DNA of 64,000 nt from Zunongwangia sp. HGR-M22 (GCF_027594425.1 NZ_CP115159.1:186001-250000), one strand, 5' to 3'; shown: positions 8,294 through 17,381, counted from the first letter of the stretch. Notes: a model not told the origin generated them from the sequence alone. Numbers and translations are program-made.

Positions 8294-9778
8294 ATGAAAA
8301 ACCTTATTCACATATTATTATTTGTTTTAACAGCTAATTTCTCATTTTCACAAATAACAAAAACTGAAAAAATTTTTTCTAACGTCATTAATGATTCAAT
8401 AAAATTATCAATATATCTTCCTGAAAATTGGAATGAAAATAAAAAATATCCAGTAATATACGATTTTTAAATGTTGAGCATTACTGATATGAATTCCAAA
8501 ATTTTTTCAGATAATATTTCAGTTTATAGTGAATATTTACGACTTATACCACAAACTATTTTGGTGTCTATTGATCTGAAAAATGGAGATGAATTAGGTT
8601 ATTCTTATCAATCTGCAACAATAAACGAAAAGGGGGAAAAGTTTTTATCAGCAATAAACGAAAATGTTTTTCCATTTATAGAAAGTAATTATAATGCAAC
8701 ATCTGGATTTAGAAGTTATTTTGGCCACTCATATGGTGCAAGCTTTGGTAATTATCTTTTTTTAAATAAACCCTCTTTTTTCAATTCATATATTTTAATT
8801 GCTCCAGAGCAATTGGACGAGTCCAATCCTCAATTTGAAATTAATAGAGATTTAATTAATTTTTATAACAACAGGTATACAACTTATTATGTAGCTGGAG
8901 GAGGAAAAGATATGGAAAGAAGACAAAATTACGTGAGAGGTATCTCCCAGGAGATAAAGAAATTGGGTACAGATAAATTCAACTTCGAATCGAAAATCTT
9001 CTCTAATGCTAATCATTTAACGATAATTCCTAAGTCTATTCCAGATGCTCTAGAAAAAACTTTTGAATTGTTTTATTCATTCAGAAATATAGATTTTGAA
9101 AGTATTGAAAATTCAATTGAATATTTCAATAAAATAAATTCAAAGCTTAACGATAACTTTGAAGTTTCTATAGAGAAAAATAATTCCAATTCGGTTTTTT
9201 TTATGCAATTAGCTGTTGCTAAACAGGATTCTTCAGCATTAGAATTTTTCGCAAATTACTTTCTTTCAGAAAATAGTAGAGGTCTTGATTACTACAATTT
9301 TGCATATAGCTTTAATACAATTAACGCTAAGAAAAAAGCAATAGACTATTTTCAAAAAGCAATTCAACGAGCAAAAAGAGATGAAAAAGAAAAACATTCA
9401 TTACAAAATGCTATTGATATTTATCAATCATACCGTTCTATAGCTTTAAATGTGTATGACGAAAATCCAACAATGGCATTGATGAGTTTAAACGAGGCAT
9501 ATGAGGATATTCACGATATTCGATTGAAATATTTTATGGGAAAAATAGGTATTCAAAATAATATGAAACTTAAAGAAAGTGTAGAGTATTTGAAAGATTA
9601 TATAGATGACGGGAATAACAATGACCTGTGGGGTTATGTAAGTGATGATGCGTATTATCAGTTGGGTAAAGGTTACAAACTTTTGAATAAAAAGGAAAAA
9701 TCAAAAAAAGCTTTTCAGAAATCTTTAGAATACAATCCAGAAAATGAATCTGCAAGAAAAGCGCTAAACGAGTTATAA
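8294..9778 (+). pseudogene. Exported esterase-like protein with C-terminal TPRs, interrupted by an in-frame stop
   Basis: A signal peptide (MKNLIHILLFVL...FSFSQ) and the start of an esterase fold (SIKLSIYLPENW, KKYPVIYDF) run from 8294 to a TAA at 8468-8470. The same frame continues with no shift from ATG 8471 for 435 codons. That second part holds the nucleophile-elbow motif GHSYGAS (Ser87 of the part) and ends in tetratricopeptide-like repeats (YYQLGKGYKLL, SLEYNPENESARKAL). The parts together would be about 494 aa, a sensible length for an exported putative esterase. A single nonsense substitution is the simplest reading. Translation of the second half alone would lack a signal and the first strands of the fold. 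A sequencing error cannot be excluded. Confidence 0.75.
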
Positions 9779-9814
9779 ATACTACTGCTTTTATTTTTAC
9801 TAAAAAACAATCTA

Positions 9815-11479
9815 ATGAAATCTTCTATTTTTATTCTACTTTTCACCATAAGTTATTTAGCTACTGCGCAAAACTATGAGGAAAAATTCCATTTGGCCGA
9901 TAGTTTGGTATATGCTGAAGCCGATTCTATCGCAAATGCCAAAAAAGGTTATCAACTTTATAGGGAATTATATAAAGAAGTACCTGAAAAAATAACTTTT
10001 TGGAATTTATATGATTTGGCGTATGCTGCGAATAAGTTTAACGATACCGAAAAAGGTTTTTATTGGTTAGAAAAAACCTTAGCGCATTACCGAGAAGATG
10101 ACGTAGCTTTTATAGTTGATAAAGAAGCGCAAAAAGAGCTTTATAATTTAGCAAAATCGCCTAAATGGAAGGATTTTCAGCAAAAGGCACAAGCAACAAT
10201 TAAAAGTTATATTGCTGAAATTAAGGAAAATCAGCAAGAATTAATTGAAAAAGGACTAGGAGGGATTGATTTAGAAAAGTTGAAAAACAGCAAAGCCCTG
10301 TATCAAAAAATCAAATCTTATCGGGATTATCCGGAAATTCCTTCAGAAATTTTTGGTTTCATTAAGTTAAACGACACTCTTGAAAATAATTTCTTCGCTC
10401 GTGTTTCTTCCGGTTATCAACCCAATCAACCAGCTAAAGTGCTGTTCTTTTTAAATGGAGCGGTGCGTTACCAGAAAATTCCAAGTTATCCAACGACATA
10501 TATGGAAAAAGGGTGGCAGCGCTTTTATAAAAAATATGCTGAAGATTATAATGTGATTATGGTTTATCCTAACTGTAATGAAGAATTTAATTGGATGTTA
10601 GGGGATCAAGGTTTTGCAATTGTGCCTAAAGTTTTAAAAGAGCTTAAAAAATTTGTAAATATTGATGATCATCAGGTTTACGTAACGGGGCATTCTAATG
10701 GAGCGACTGGTGCTTTTAGTTATGCGATGAAAAATCCGAATCCATTTGCGGCTTTTTATGGGATGAATACTCAACCAAAAGTTTATACCGGCGGTACTTA
10801 TTTAAAGAATTTAAGCAATCGTTCGTTTTATAATATTTCAACCGATGAAGATTATTATTTTCCTCCTAAGGCGAATGATTCTTTGGTGGTGTTAGCAGAA
10901 GAGCTTCAGCTTCGTTTTTCAGATCATCGTTATCAAGGTTTTCCGCATTGGTTTCCGCAGTTCGATGCTTCAGAAGAAGCCATAAAAGGAATTTTTGAAG
11001 ATTTACTTCAACAAAAAAGAAATCCGTTTCCTCCTAAAATTTACTGGGAATGTGATGATGTTACCAATGGAAAAGTAGATTGGTTGGCGATTACCAAATT
11101 AGACACACTTCAACCTAAAAAAGATTGGCACAAGGAAGTAAATTTTACGATTCACGAATGGCTTTCTTATGATGAAAATGATTCGTTGGTTACTAAAAAA
11201 GTAAATCAAAAAGCCTTTGATTTTCCACGCAAATCAGCTGCGGTAAAAGCTAATTTTAAAGATAACCGATTTGATATTGAAACTTCTCGCGTAGGGAAGT
11301 TAAGTATTTATGTTTCTCCAGAAATGATAGATATGAAGCGTCCTGTTTTAATTTATGTAAATGGCAAAAAGGCATATGAAGCAATGCCAAGTTACGATCG
11401 AAATTTTTTAATTAAAAACTTCAAAAAATACTACGATCGCAAAGCACTTTGGGTTGAGGAAATTCAAATTGAATTATAA
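9815..11479 (+). CDS. Exported alpha/beta-hydrolase (PHB depolymerase/esterase-like)
   Basis: 554 aa with a Sec signal (cleavage near TAQ, residue 19). Residues about 20-150 are helical and resemble a TPR-like region. From about residue 195 an alpha/beta-hydrolase domain appears: VLFFLNGAVRYQ, the strand NVIMVYPN and the nucleophile elbow TGHSNGATGA with Ser294. A His in HWFPQF could complete the triad. After about residue 400 there is a beta-rich C-terminal extension of unknown function. It follows the interrupted esterase by 36 nt and precedes a TPR/DUF6624 gene. Substrate is unknown. Confidence 0.75.
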   Translation: MKSSIFILLFTISYLATAQNYEEKFHLADSLVYAEADSIANAKKGYQLYRELYKEVPEKITFWNLYDLAYAANKFNDTEKGFYWLEKTLAHYREDDVAFIVDKEAQKELYNLAKSPKWKDFQQKAQATIKSYIAEIKENQQELIEKGLGGIDLEKLKNSKALYQKIKSYRDYPEIPSEIFGFIKLNDTLENNFFARVSSGYQPNQPAKVLFFLNGAVRYQKIPSYPTTYMEKGWQRFYKKYAEDYNVIMVYPNCNEEFNWMLGDQGFAIVPKVLKELKKFVNIDDHQVYVTGHSNGATGAFSYAMKNPNPFAAFYGMNTQPKVYTGGTYLKNLSNRSFYNISTDEDYYFPPKANDSLVVLAEELQLRFSDHRYQGFPHWFPQFDASEEAIKGIFEDLLQQKRNPFPPKIYWECDDVTNGKVDWLAITKLDTLQPKKDWHKEVNFTIHEWLSYDENDSLVTKKVNQKAFDFPRKSAAVKANFKDNRFDIETSRVGKLSIYVSPEMIDMKRPVLIYVNGKKAYEAMPSYDRNFLIKNFKKYYDRKALWVEEIQIEL

Positions 11480-11550
11480 GTCTTCAAGTAAGATTTGTAA
11501 CGAAATGTTCAATCAATCGTTTTAATAGAAGAAGCATAAAACTTAATAAA

Positions 11551-12414
11551 ATGAATAAAATTTTCTTCAGTTTAATTTTACTAGTAACAATTAGTAGTGG
11601 TTTTGCCCAAAACAATCCAGAATTACAAAAAATGGCAGATGCCGATCAAGAAGAGCGATTTTCCGGAGAAGATTGGGCTACTGTTATGAAAAACGACAGC
11701 ATTCGATTAGCTAAAGCCACACAGCTTTTTAATGATGGTGAATTAGAAACAGCGAAAGATTATTATAATGCCGGGATTATTTTTCAGCACGGTAAAGATA
11801 CCATCGCCTCAAAAATGGCCGTAGAAAGTTTTAAAACAGCGATTGAAATGGATTCTACTCTCAACCGATGGTGGTATGCTGCAGCAGTAGATCGTGATTT
11901 GATGCGACGAGACGTACCACAAATTTACGGTACACAATATATTGGCGATGGTTCTGGAAAACAAAAACAGTATAAGATGGATACAACCCAAGTCTCTGAT
12001 AAGGAAAGAACCTATTACCGAGTACCCACTTTATCTCAACAAAAAGAGAATGAAAGAATAATGAACTTGAAAAAAGTTTTTTTCTACTATACAGAAACGA
12101 ACTCGATTGACAAAACAATTGATTTAGTTAAAACCGAATTTAAAAAAGGAAAAGAAAGTGAATATTATATTGCAGAGAGCGATTTAAATAATTTTGGATA
12201 TCATTTAATGTCGCAAAATAAATTAGAGGAGTCTTTAAAAGTTTTAAAACTGAATACGGAATTATATCCTAAAGCAGCAAATACTTGGGATAGTTGTGGT
12301 GAAATATTACTGAAGTTGGGCAAAGAAAAAGAAGCCATAAAAGCCTATAAAAAATCTTTGGCTCTCGACCCTAATAACGAAAATGCAAGAAATATAATTG
12401 AAGAACATAAGTAG
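11551..12414 (+). CDS. Exported DUF6624-like protein with C-terminal TPRs
   Basis: 287 aa with a signal peptide (MNKIFFSLILL...GFAQ). The central motif VDRDLMRRDVPQIYGTQY matches the conserved block of the DUF6624 family (D-R, G/D-x-P-Q-x-YGTQ), whose biochemical role is not established. The C-terminus has two TPR-like units (NTWDSCGEILLKLGKEKEAI and AYKKSLALDPNNENA). It is probably transcribed with the two hydrolase genes upstream, spacing 71 nt. Its stop codon TAG lies in the stem of the terminator shared with the convergent PhnA gene. Confidence 0.7.
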   Translation: MNKIFFSLILLVTISSGFAQNNPELQKMADADQEERFSGEDWATVMKNDSIRLAKATQLFNDGELETAKDYYNAGIIFQHGKDTIASKMAVESFKTAIEMDSTLNRWWYAAAVDRDLMRRDVPQIYGTQYIGDGSGKQKQYKMDTTQVSDKERTYYRVPTLSQQKENERIMNLKKVFFYYTETNSIDKTIDLVKTEFKKGKESEYYIAESDLNNFGYHLMSQNKLEESLKVLKLNTELYPKAANTWDSCGEILLKLGKEKEAIKAYKKSLALDPNNENARNIIEEHK

Positions 12415-12428
12415 CCAAAAGGCTACTT
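12409..12428. terminator. Bidirectional terminator overlapping two gene ends
   Basis: AAGTAGCC (12409-12416) pairs perfectly with GGCTACTT (12421-12428) around an AAAA loop, followed by TGTTTTCTT on the plus strand. The TAG stop codons of both convergent genes lie inside the stem arms, at 12412-12414 (plus) and 12423-12425 (minus). Confidence 0.65.
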
Positions 12429-13007
12429 TGTTTTCTTCACGTATTGGGTAAGAATAACGATATGTTGGCCATCTACACGTCCTTCAATTTGCTCAGCATT
12501 ATCGTGTACTAAAGAAATTCTATGCACGGGCGCGCCACGCTTTGCAGTAAAATTAGCGCCTTTTACATCTAAATCTTTAATAAGTACCACCGAGTCGCCA
12601 TTGGCAAGAATATTACCGTTGCTGTCTTTATGAATTATTTTTTCAGCTTCATCTTCTGTTTCTAAACCATTTTTTGCCCAAGCTAAAGCTTCTTCATCTA
12701 AATACATCATTTCTAACAAATCTTGTGGCCAGCCTTCGCTACGTAATCTATTGAGCATTCTCCAAGCTACAATTTGTACCGGTAAATGTTCACTCCACAT
12801 ACTGTCATTTAAACAACGCCAATGATTAGGGTCTACTTTTTCTGGATCTTCAATTTGTGTGATACAATTTTTACACGCTAGAATAGAGTCTTCTAATGTT
12901 CCTTCTGAAGTTGGCGGTACCTGATAAACTTGCAAATCCTCTTCGTTACCACATAATTCACATTTGTTGCCACTACGTTCTACTAATTGTTTTTCAAGTA
13001 CACTCAT
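12423..13007 (-). CDS. phnA: PhnA-domain zinc-ribbon protein
   Basis: PhnA family protein of 194 aa. A zinc ribbon at the N-terminus has Cys16, Cys19, Cys45 and Cys48 (CELCG, CKNC), and the C-terminal PhnA domain contains DSNGNILANGDSVVLIKDLD and VKGANFTAKRGAPV. The historical link to phosphonate use rests on an E. coli gene name; this family is widespread without phosphonate genes, and none are nearby. A likely -7 element lies upstream and the gene is monocistronic between convergent and same-strand neighbours. The molecular role is unknown. Confidence 0.92.
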   Translation of the reverse strand: MSVLEKQLVERSGNKCELCGNEEDLQVYQVPPTSEGTLEDSILACKNCITQIEDPEKVDPNHWRCLNDSMWSEHLPVQIVAWRMLNRLRSEGWPQDLLEMMYLDEEALAWAKNGLETEDEAEKIIHKDSNGNILANGDSVVLIKDLDVKGANFTAKRGAPVHRISLVHDNAEQIEGRVDGQHIVILTQYVKKTK

Positions 13008-13023
13008 ATTCTATAATTTTTTG

Positions 13024-13031
13024 CAAAAATA
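13024..13031 (-). promoter_or_regulatory. Putative -7 promoter element of phnA
   Basis: Minus strand reads TATTTTTG, an exact TAnnTTTG match, 16 nt before the start codon. No -33 TTTG at normal spacing. Confidence 0.35.
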
Positions 13032-13148
13032 CATTTTATTATTGCTTACAGAATAAAATACAAGAATTTGTTAAAATTAAGTTAGCGTTGTATTCTTGCT
13101 GCTTCGCGAGTTAGGCGTGATTTATATGCAAAATAATAATTATGAAAT

Positions 13149-13865
13149 TTAAAGTTTTTTAGTGTTTATTTTTTTGAAGAATTCTGCGCGATAGGTGTCA
13201 CCTAGCGGAAGATTTTTTCCGTTGATCCAAACTTCAGAAGTATCGGTTTTTTCAATTTTATTTAGAGCAACAATGTATGATTTATGAATTTTAATAAATT
13301 GATCTTCAGGTAGACTTTGTTGGATTTTCTTCAATGTATTATAAGTCACTAGCTGCTCGTTTTTGGTGTGAATCACTACATAATTTTTAATGCTTTCAGC
13401 ATAAAGAATATCATCTAATTTTACTTTTTGAAAGCGATTTTTTCCATCAGTTTTTACAAAAAAATAGTCTTCAGATTTTACAATTTCAGTGCTTATTTCC
13501 GAAGAAAATTTCTTTTTTACTTTCTCTACAGCTTCAATCAATCTGGGAAATGCGATTGGTTTTAAAAGATAATCGACGGCATTTACCTGAAATCCTTCAA
13601 CTGCAAATTGCGCATAAGCGGTAGTAAAGATAATATTGGTCGAATCTCCAATAATTTTTGAAAGTTGAATTCCGGTAAGTTCGGGCATCTGTATATCCAG
13701 AAATACCAGATCTGGTTTATGTTTTTTGATTAATTCTAAACCTTCTAAAGCATCGGTAGATGAAGCCAGCAATTCTAAATCCTTCATTTTTCCTATAAAA
13801 GTTTCCAGCACTTTAATTGCCGGCGGTTCGTCGTCGATAATGATACATTTTATAATCTTCGCCAT
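13149..13865 (-). CDS. LytTR-family response regulator
   Basis: 238 aa. The receiver domain (residues about 5-120) has the acidic pair DDE at 11-13, phospho-acceptor Asp57 in LVFLDIQMPEL, Thr in FTTAYA and Lys in DYLLKP. The C-terminal LytTR DNA-binding domain (about 135-238) contains DDILYAESIKNYVVIHT and FIKIHKSYIVALNKI. Its start overlaps the stop of the kinase gene by one base (TAATG), so translation is likely coupled. Targets are unknown; it could regulate its own operon with the two DUF5694-like genes. Confidence 0.95.
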   Translation of the reverse strand: MAKIIKCIIIDDEPPAIKVLETFIGKMKDLELLASSTDALEGLELIKKHKPDLVFLDIQMPELTGIQLSKIIGDSTNIIFTTAYAQFAVEGFQVNAVDYLLKPIAFPRLIEAVEKVKKKFSSEISTEIVKSEDYFFVKTDGKNRFQKVKLDDILYAESIKNYVVIHTKNEQLVTYNTLKKIQQSLPEDQFIKIHKSYIVALNKIEKTDTSEVWINGKNLPLGDTYRAEFFKKINTKKL

Positions 13866-14881
13866 TATTTTAAAGGAAATTGAAGTTTTACAAAATAAGA
13901 ATTTTCTTTTTTGAAGTGTTCTAAATGATAGTCTTTGCCAAAAAGTAGCATTAATCTTTGCTTAATATTTTTATAGCCAATTCCCGATTCAGCATAGTTT
14001 TGCTGAGGTTTAAAATAGTTTTCGACTTTAAAATGAAGCTGATTTTTATCGATTTTCAATAGGATGTCAACAGGTTTTTCTCGCTGATTTAAAATTCCGT
14101 GTTTAAAGGCATTTTCTACGAAATGAATTAAAAGTAAAGCGGGGATTTTTGTGTTTCCGACCTCTTCAGGGAAATTGGCATTAATAAAAAGTTGATTCGA
14201 AAACCGACGCTGAAAAAGATTAATATAATTTTTAATAAAATGAATTTCATCTTTCAGCAAAACATATTCGCTTTCATTTTCGTAAGTGACATAGCGAAGC
14301 ATTTCTGAAAGTTTAAGAATGTCGTCGCTAAGTTTTTCATCGACCACCAAAGCATCTGCGTAAAAACTATTAAGTGTGTTGAATAAAAAATGCGGACTCA
14401 ACTGTGATTTCAAAACCTGAAGTTCAGCCTGTTTTTTCTCCAAACTTAGCTCGCTAATTCGCTTATTGATGCTGAATTGATATTTTACAAAATAGAAAAT
14501 CAAACTCAAAAGAAATATTCGGATCGCGTAATACGAGTTATCGAAAATATAAAAAAGTGGTTTTCGGGAATTGGGATAGTAATTATGCTCTCCCGTAAAA
14601 CCATACATAATCACTTCTTCTATAAGATACCGAAGCCCGGCAAAATACAATAAACTAAATACTAATCCTAAAAATAAGTATCTCCATTTTTTCTGCGGAA
14701 TTGTTTTAGGAGCGATGAAACAGTAAACTAAATAAAATAAACTCACCTGCAAAAGGGCAAATTCTAAACTTCTTAAGCTGAATGTTGTAGTTCCCCGAAG
14801 TACAATTTCAGCAAAAATATCCATTGCAAAAAAGAGTACCCAAAAGATCAAATGATATGTGACTTCCTGTTTTTTGGTCAT
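13865..14881 (-). CDS. LytS/YehU-type sensor histidine kinase
   Basis: 338-aa membrane histidine kinase. About four hydrophobic segments occupy residues 8-135, then a short coiled coil (ISELSLEKKQAELQVLKSQ) leads to the His_kinase domain. The phospho-acceptor is His164 in LSPHFLFNTLNSF, and the ATP-binding N box reads HFVENAFKHG with a GIGYKNIKQRL G-box. There is no large periplasmic sensor domain, so sensing is likely within the membrane or through partners. ATGA overlap with the upstream DUF5694-like gene and TAATG overlap with the regulator place it in one tight operon. Confidence 0.94.
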   Translation of the reverse strand: MTKKQEVTYHLIFWVLFFAMDIFAEIVLRGTTTFSLRSLEFALLQVSLFYLVYCFIAPKTIPQKKWRYLFLGLVFSLLYFAGLRYLIEEVIMYGFTGEHNYYPNSRKPLFYIFDNSYYAIRIFLLSLIFYFVKYQFSINKRISELSLEKKQAELQVLKSQLSPHFLFNTLNSFYADALVVDEKLSDDILKLSEMLRYVTYENESEYVLLKDEIHFIKNYINLFQRRFSNQLFINANFPEEVGNTKIPALLLIHFVENAFKHGILNQREKPVDILLKIDKNQLHFKVENYFKPQQNYAESGIGYKNIKQRLMLLFGKDYHLEHFKKENSYFVKLQFPLK

Positions 14882-15819
14882 AACTCGTTTAACAATAATA
14901 CATTAATTTCAGGAAAATTGGCTTTTAGTTCTTTTTCGATGCGATAAATATGCGCTGCCCCTACAATCACTACGCTTTTTTTAGCTGAATTTCCCATAAC
15001 TTGAGATCCTATATTTTGTGCCATACGATGATTTCTACGATTCCAAAAATTCAAGCCTTCGAGACAACTTTCTGTTTGATTTTTCACATAGCTGAAAGAG
15101 GCTAATTGATCTAAACGCTTCAGAGATTTTCTTTTGTTTACGTAGAAGCCCAATCTACCAAAGAGTGCAGGAATAATAGCCTTATTATAGTGCTTTTTGT
15201 TTAGTTTCTGGTTGATTTTATTATCGCCATTTTCGCGGCCATCTTCTGCACAGTTTTGCCAGGCTTGATGATATTCTTTATTAGTTTGCTGATCGTCCAT
15301 TGATTGTAATTTTTTGATGTTTAATTGTAGGGCAAGTTTGGCAGTGAGATCGCCATCTTCGTGCCGAGTAGGTTTTGATGAACCTGAAATCCCATATTGC
15401 TGAATATAAGAATAGAAGTCATAATTTGCATAATCACGCAGATACCCAAAAGATTTGATAAGTTCTTTTAAATCTTTTTGAGTTAAGGCATTGAAGTTTT
15501 TATTTAATAATTTCTGAAATCGAGATTGGTCAAAATTGTAATTATTTTGAAGCGAATCTGAAAGTGCGTAAAATTCTTTATAACTGTTAGACCAGCCATC
15601 TTTTAGATACTCCCAACTAATCGAATCGTTTGGGCGCGGTGTTTCTACATAAATAGCTTCGGGTTGGTATTTCGCTACCTTTTTTAAGAGCGGTCTGTAA
15701 CTATGCTTTACTATCTTTGGAACATTATGCATGGTTCCTATAAGTAGTACTTCTTTTTGTTGTCCAAAAGAGATCTGGCTTAGCGCTATGAAAATAAAGA
15801 TGGTGATTAGCTTTTTCAT
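14878..15819 (-). CDS. Exported DUF5694-like protein (TraB/EreA/ChaN-type fold), second copy
   Basis: 313 aa with a signal peptide (MKKLITIFIFIALSQISFGQ). The opening strand EVLLIGTMHNVP and the late strand SVVIVGAAHIYRIEKEL give the paired G-x-x-H signatures of the TraB/Tiki/EreA superfamily; an acidic strand end (AIYVETPRP) sits between them. Some members of that superfamily are metalloproteases or heme binders, but no activity is established for DUF5694. It lies 2 nt after a paralogue and overlaps the kinase gene by 4 nt (ATGA). The two copies are diverged. Confidence 0.72.
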   Translation of the reverse strand: MKKLITIFIFIALSQISFGQQKEVLLIGTMHNVPKIVKHSYRPLLKKVAKYQPEAIYVETPRPNDSISWEYLKDGWSNSYKEFYALSDSLQNNYNFDQSRFQKLLNKNFNALTQKDLKELIKSFGYLRDYANYDFYSYIQQYGISGSSKPTRHEDGDLTAKLALQLNIKKLQSMDDQQTNKEYHQAWQNCAEDGRENGDNKINQKLNKKHYNKAIIPALFGRLGFYVNKRKSLKRLDQLASFSYVKNQTESCLEGLNFWNRRNHRMAQNIGSQVMGNSAKKSVVIVGAAHIYRIEKELKANFPEINVLLLNEL

Positions 15820-15821
15820 GA

Positions 15822-16688
15822 TTACAGGTCATTAAATTTTACCAGTTCAAATTCTGGGGTGCATTTAAAAAGCCATTTTAGGATAGAAACATGCCCGGCT
15901 CCAAAAATTACTAAGATTCGGTCATTCTGATTATGATTTATTTTCTGAATCTTCCTAAAGATCCTAAGATTTCTATTCATCCAAAACATCGACAATGCAT
16001 CTGGACCTTCCATCTCTTCAGAAATAAATTGACCTCCTGAAATATAATCTCCAAATCCGCGATCCAACACTTTATCTGAATTCATATACTTAAAGGTTTT
16101 CAGCAGCGTGTTTTTGTATTCAACCTTATCTTTATATGAGTAAAATTCGTTGTAACGTCGCATAAATTTATCATCTCCTCCAAAGTGGTGTCGATCACTG
16201 ATGCTATCTATATAATTTTGCGGTTTTTCAGAAGTTCTTTTTTTATATAGATCCAACATTAGATGTCCAGCATCAACACCATAAATAGTATCGAGTGCAA
16301 ATCGATCTGCCAATCGCATTCCTATTTGACTGGATTCATTCGGTCTCAGTTTTTCTTCTCCATTTTTATACCTTTCGTAATTTTTTAAAAGATAACCAGT
16401 ATTTTCACCGGTTTCGACCATGATCTTTGTGGGTTTGAATTTGCTGATGTAATTCAATAATTCCTGAAGTTCTTTTTGGCGTTTTTCAGAATAAATATTT
16501 ATTTTCTTCTCTTCTGAAATTTTATGAGCATCCAAGCCTGGGTAATTAAAATGAAAACTTCCCACTAAAAGGACTTTGGGAACCTTTGCTCCCTTCCGAA
16601 GAAATTCATCTGGATCTTTTAAATTAGCTTGTGCTATTATTGAAGTGAAGCTAAAACTGAGTACAAGAGAAATTAAAATAGTTTTCAT
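15822..16688 (-). CDS. Exported DUF5694-like protein, first copy
   Basis: 288 aa with a signal peptide (cleavage near IIAQ, residue 20). The fold signatures are KVLLVGSFHFNYPG near the start, IMVETGEN, YGVDAGHLMLDLY and the final strand ILVIFGAGHVSILKWL. This pattern fits DUF5694 in the TraB/EreA-like superfamily. It is the first gene of a four-gene operon with a second DUF5694-like gene, a histidine kinase and a LytTR regulator. Its start codon directly follows a hairpin plus T7 run, which may terminate upstream transcription or attenuate this operon. Confidence 0.78.
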   Translation of the reverse strand: MKTILISLVLSFSFTSIIAQANLKDPDEFLRKGAKVPKVLLVGSFHFNYPGLDAHKISEEKKINIYSEKRQKELQELLNYISKFKPTKIMVETGENTGYLLKNYERYKNGEEKLRPNESSQIGMRLADRFALDTIYGVDAGHLMLDLYKKRTSEKPQNYIDSISDRHHFGGDDKFMRRYNEFYSYKDKVEYKNTLLKTFKYMNSDKVLDRGFGDYISGGQFISEEMEGPDALSMFWMNRNLRIFRKIQKINHNQNDRILVIFGAGHVSILKWLFKCTPEFELVKFNDL

Positions 16689-16694
16689 AAAAAA

Positions 16695-16733
16695 AGTGCT
16701 TTATAGATTTGAAACCAAAACTATAAAGCACTT
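16695..16733 (-). terminator. Terminator/attenuator hairpin abutting the DUF5694 start codon
   Basis: AAGTGCTTTATAG (16695-16707) pairs perfectly with CTATAAAGCACTT (16721-16733). On the minus strand the stem is followed by T7 and then at once by the ATG at 16688. It can terminate the upstream barrel-protein transcript. A TAGTTTTG -7-like element at 16716-16723 (minus) overlaps the loop, so the downstream operon may start within it. Confidence 0.65.
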
Positions 16734-16798
16734 GTCTTTTAATTTTTTAAATGAACTAAACACTCATTTTCTCAGGACAAAATGAGGTTTCTGTACAA

Positions 16799-17347
16799 TT
16801 AAAATCTATAGCCAATCTGGAAACCTGCATTAAATTCGATTGCAGAAAACCGATCTTTTACCTCGTCACTAAAATTTCTTCCAATATTTATAAATGGTCC
16901 TAAAACAAATTTATTGTTGAAATTCCATTTATAACCGCCGCCTAGACCTACGATAAACGAATCCATATCTGTTTCTGATTCTACGATTCTTTCATCTATT
17001 GTTTCATCTTCTGTAAAATCACCTGTACGAATCTTGATAAAAGGATTGGCGTAAATTCCAGAACCTGCATCTTCTCCAAAATAGTAGTTATACCCAAACT
17101 TAAAGCTGGTCGTATTAAATTTTCTTGAACCACTTTCGCTATGATAATTTATACGGTCGTTAAATAGAACAATAGCTTCTACAGATTGATTCTCGTCTAA
17201 AAAACGCTCGTAACCAAATTCTACCGATGCAATAGCAATGGTGTTGGCGATATTTAATTTTATTTCATTTTGTGGATTTCCGCTGGTTTGCGCTTTAGCA
17301 AATGTGCTTAGACATATAGCACTTAGTAGAAAAAATACCTTCTTCAT
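16799..17347 (-). CDS. Small outer-membrane beta-barrel protein
   Basis: 182 aa with a signal peptide (cleavage near AKAQ, residue 20). The mature part is a run of amphipathic strands with aromatic ends (SFKFGYNYYFG, FIVGLGGGYKWNF) and the protein ends in QIGYRF, a C-terminal Phe typical of outer-membrane barrels. Length and strand number suggest an eight-stranded barrel of the DUF3575/OmpW-like kind. Function unknown. It appears monocistronic, with its own -7 element and a terminator-like hairpin downstream. Confidence 0.72.
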   Translation of the reverse strand: MKKVFFLLSAICLSTFAKAQTSGNPQNEIKLNIANTIAIASVEFGYERFLDENQSVEAIVLFNDRINYHSESGSRKFNTTSFKFGYNYYFGEDAGSGIYANPFIKIRTGDFTEDETIDERIVESETDMDSFIVGLGGGYKWNFNNKFVLGPFINIGRNFSDEVKDRFSAIEFNAGFQIGYRF

Positions 17348-17373
17348 AAATCGATCTATTTTTGTTAGTGGCG

Positions 17374-17381
17374 CAAATATA
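17374..17381 (-). promoter_or_regulatory. Putative -7 element of the small barrel gene
   Basis: Minus strand reads TATATTTG, an exact TAnnTTTG match, 26 nt before the start codon at 17347. Confidence 0.35.
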
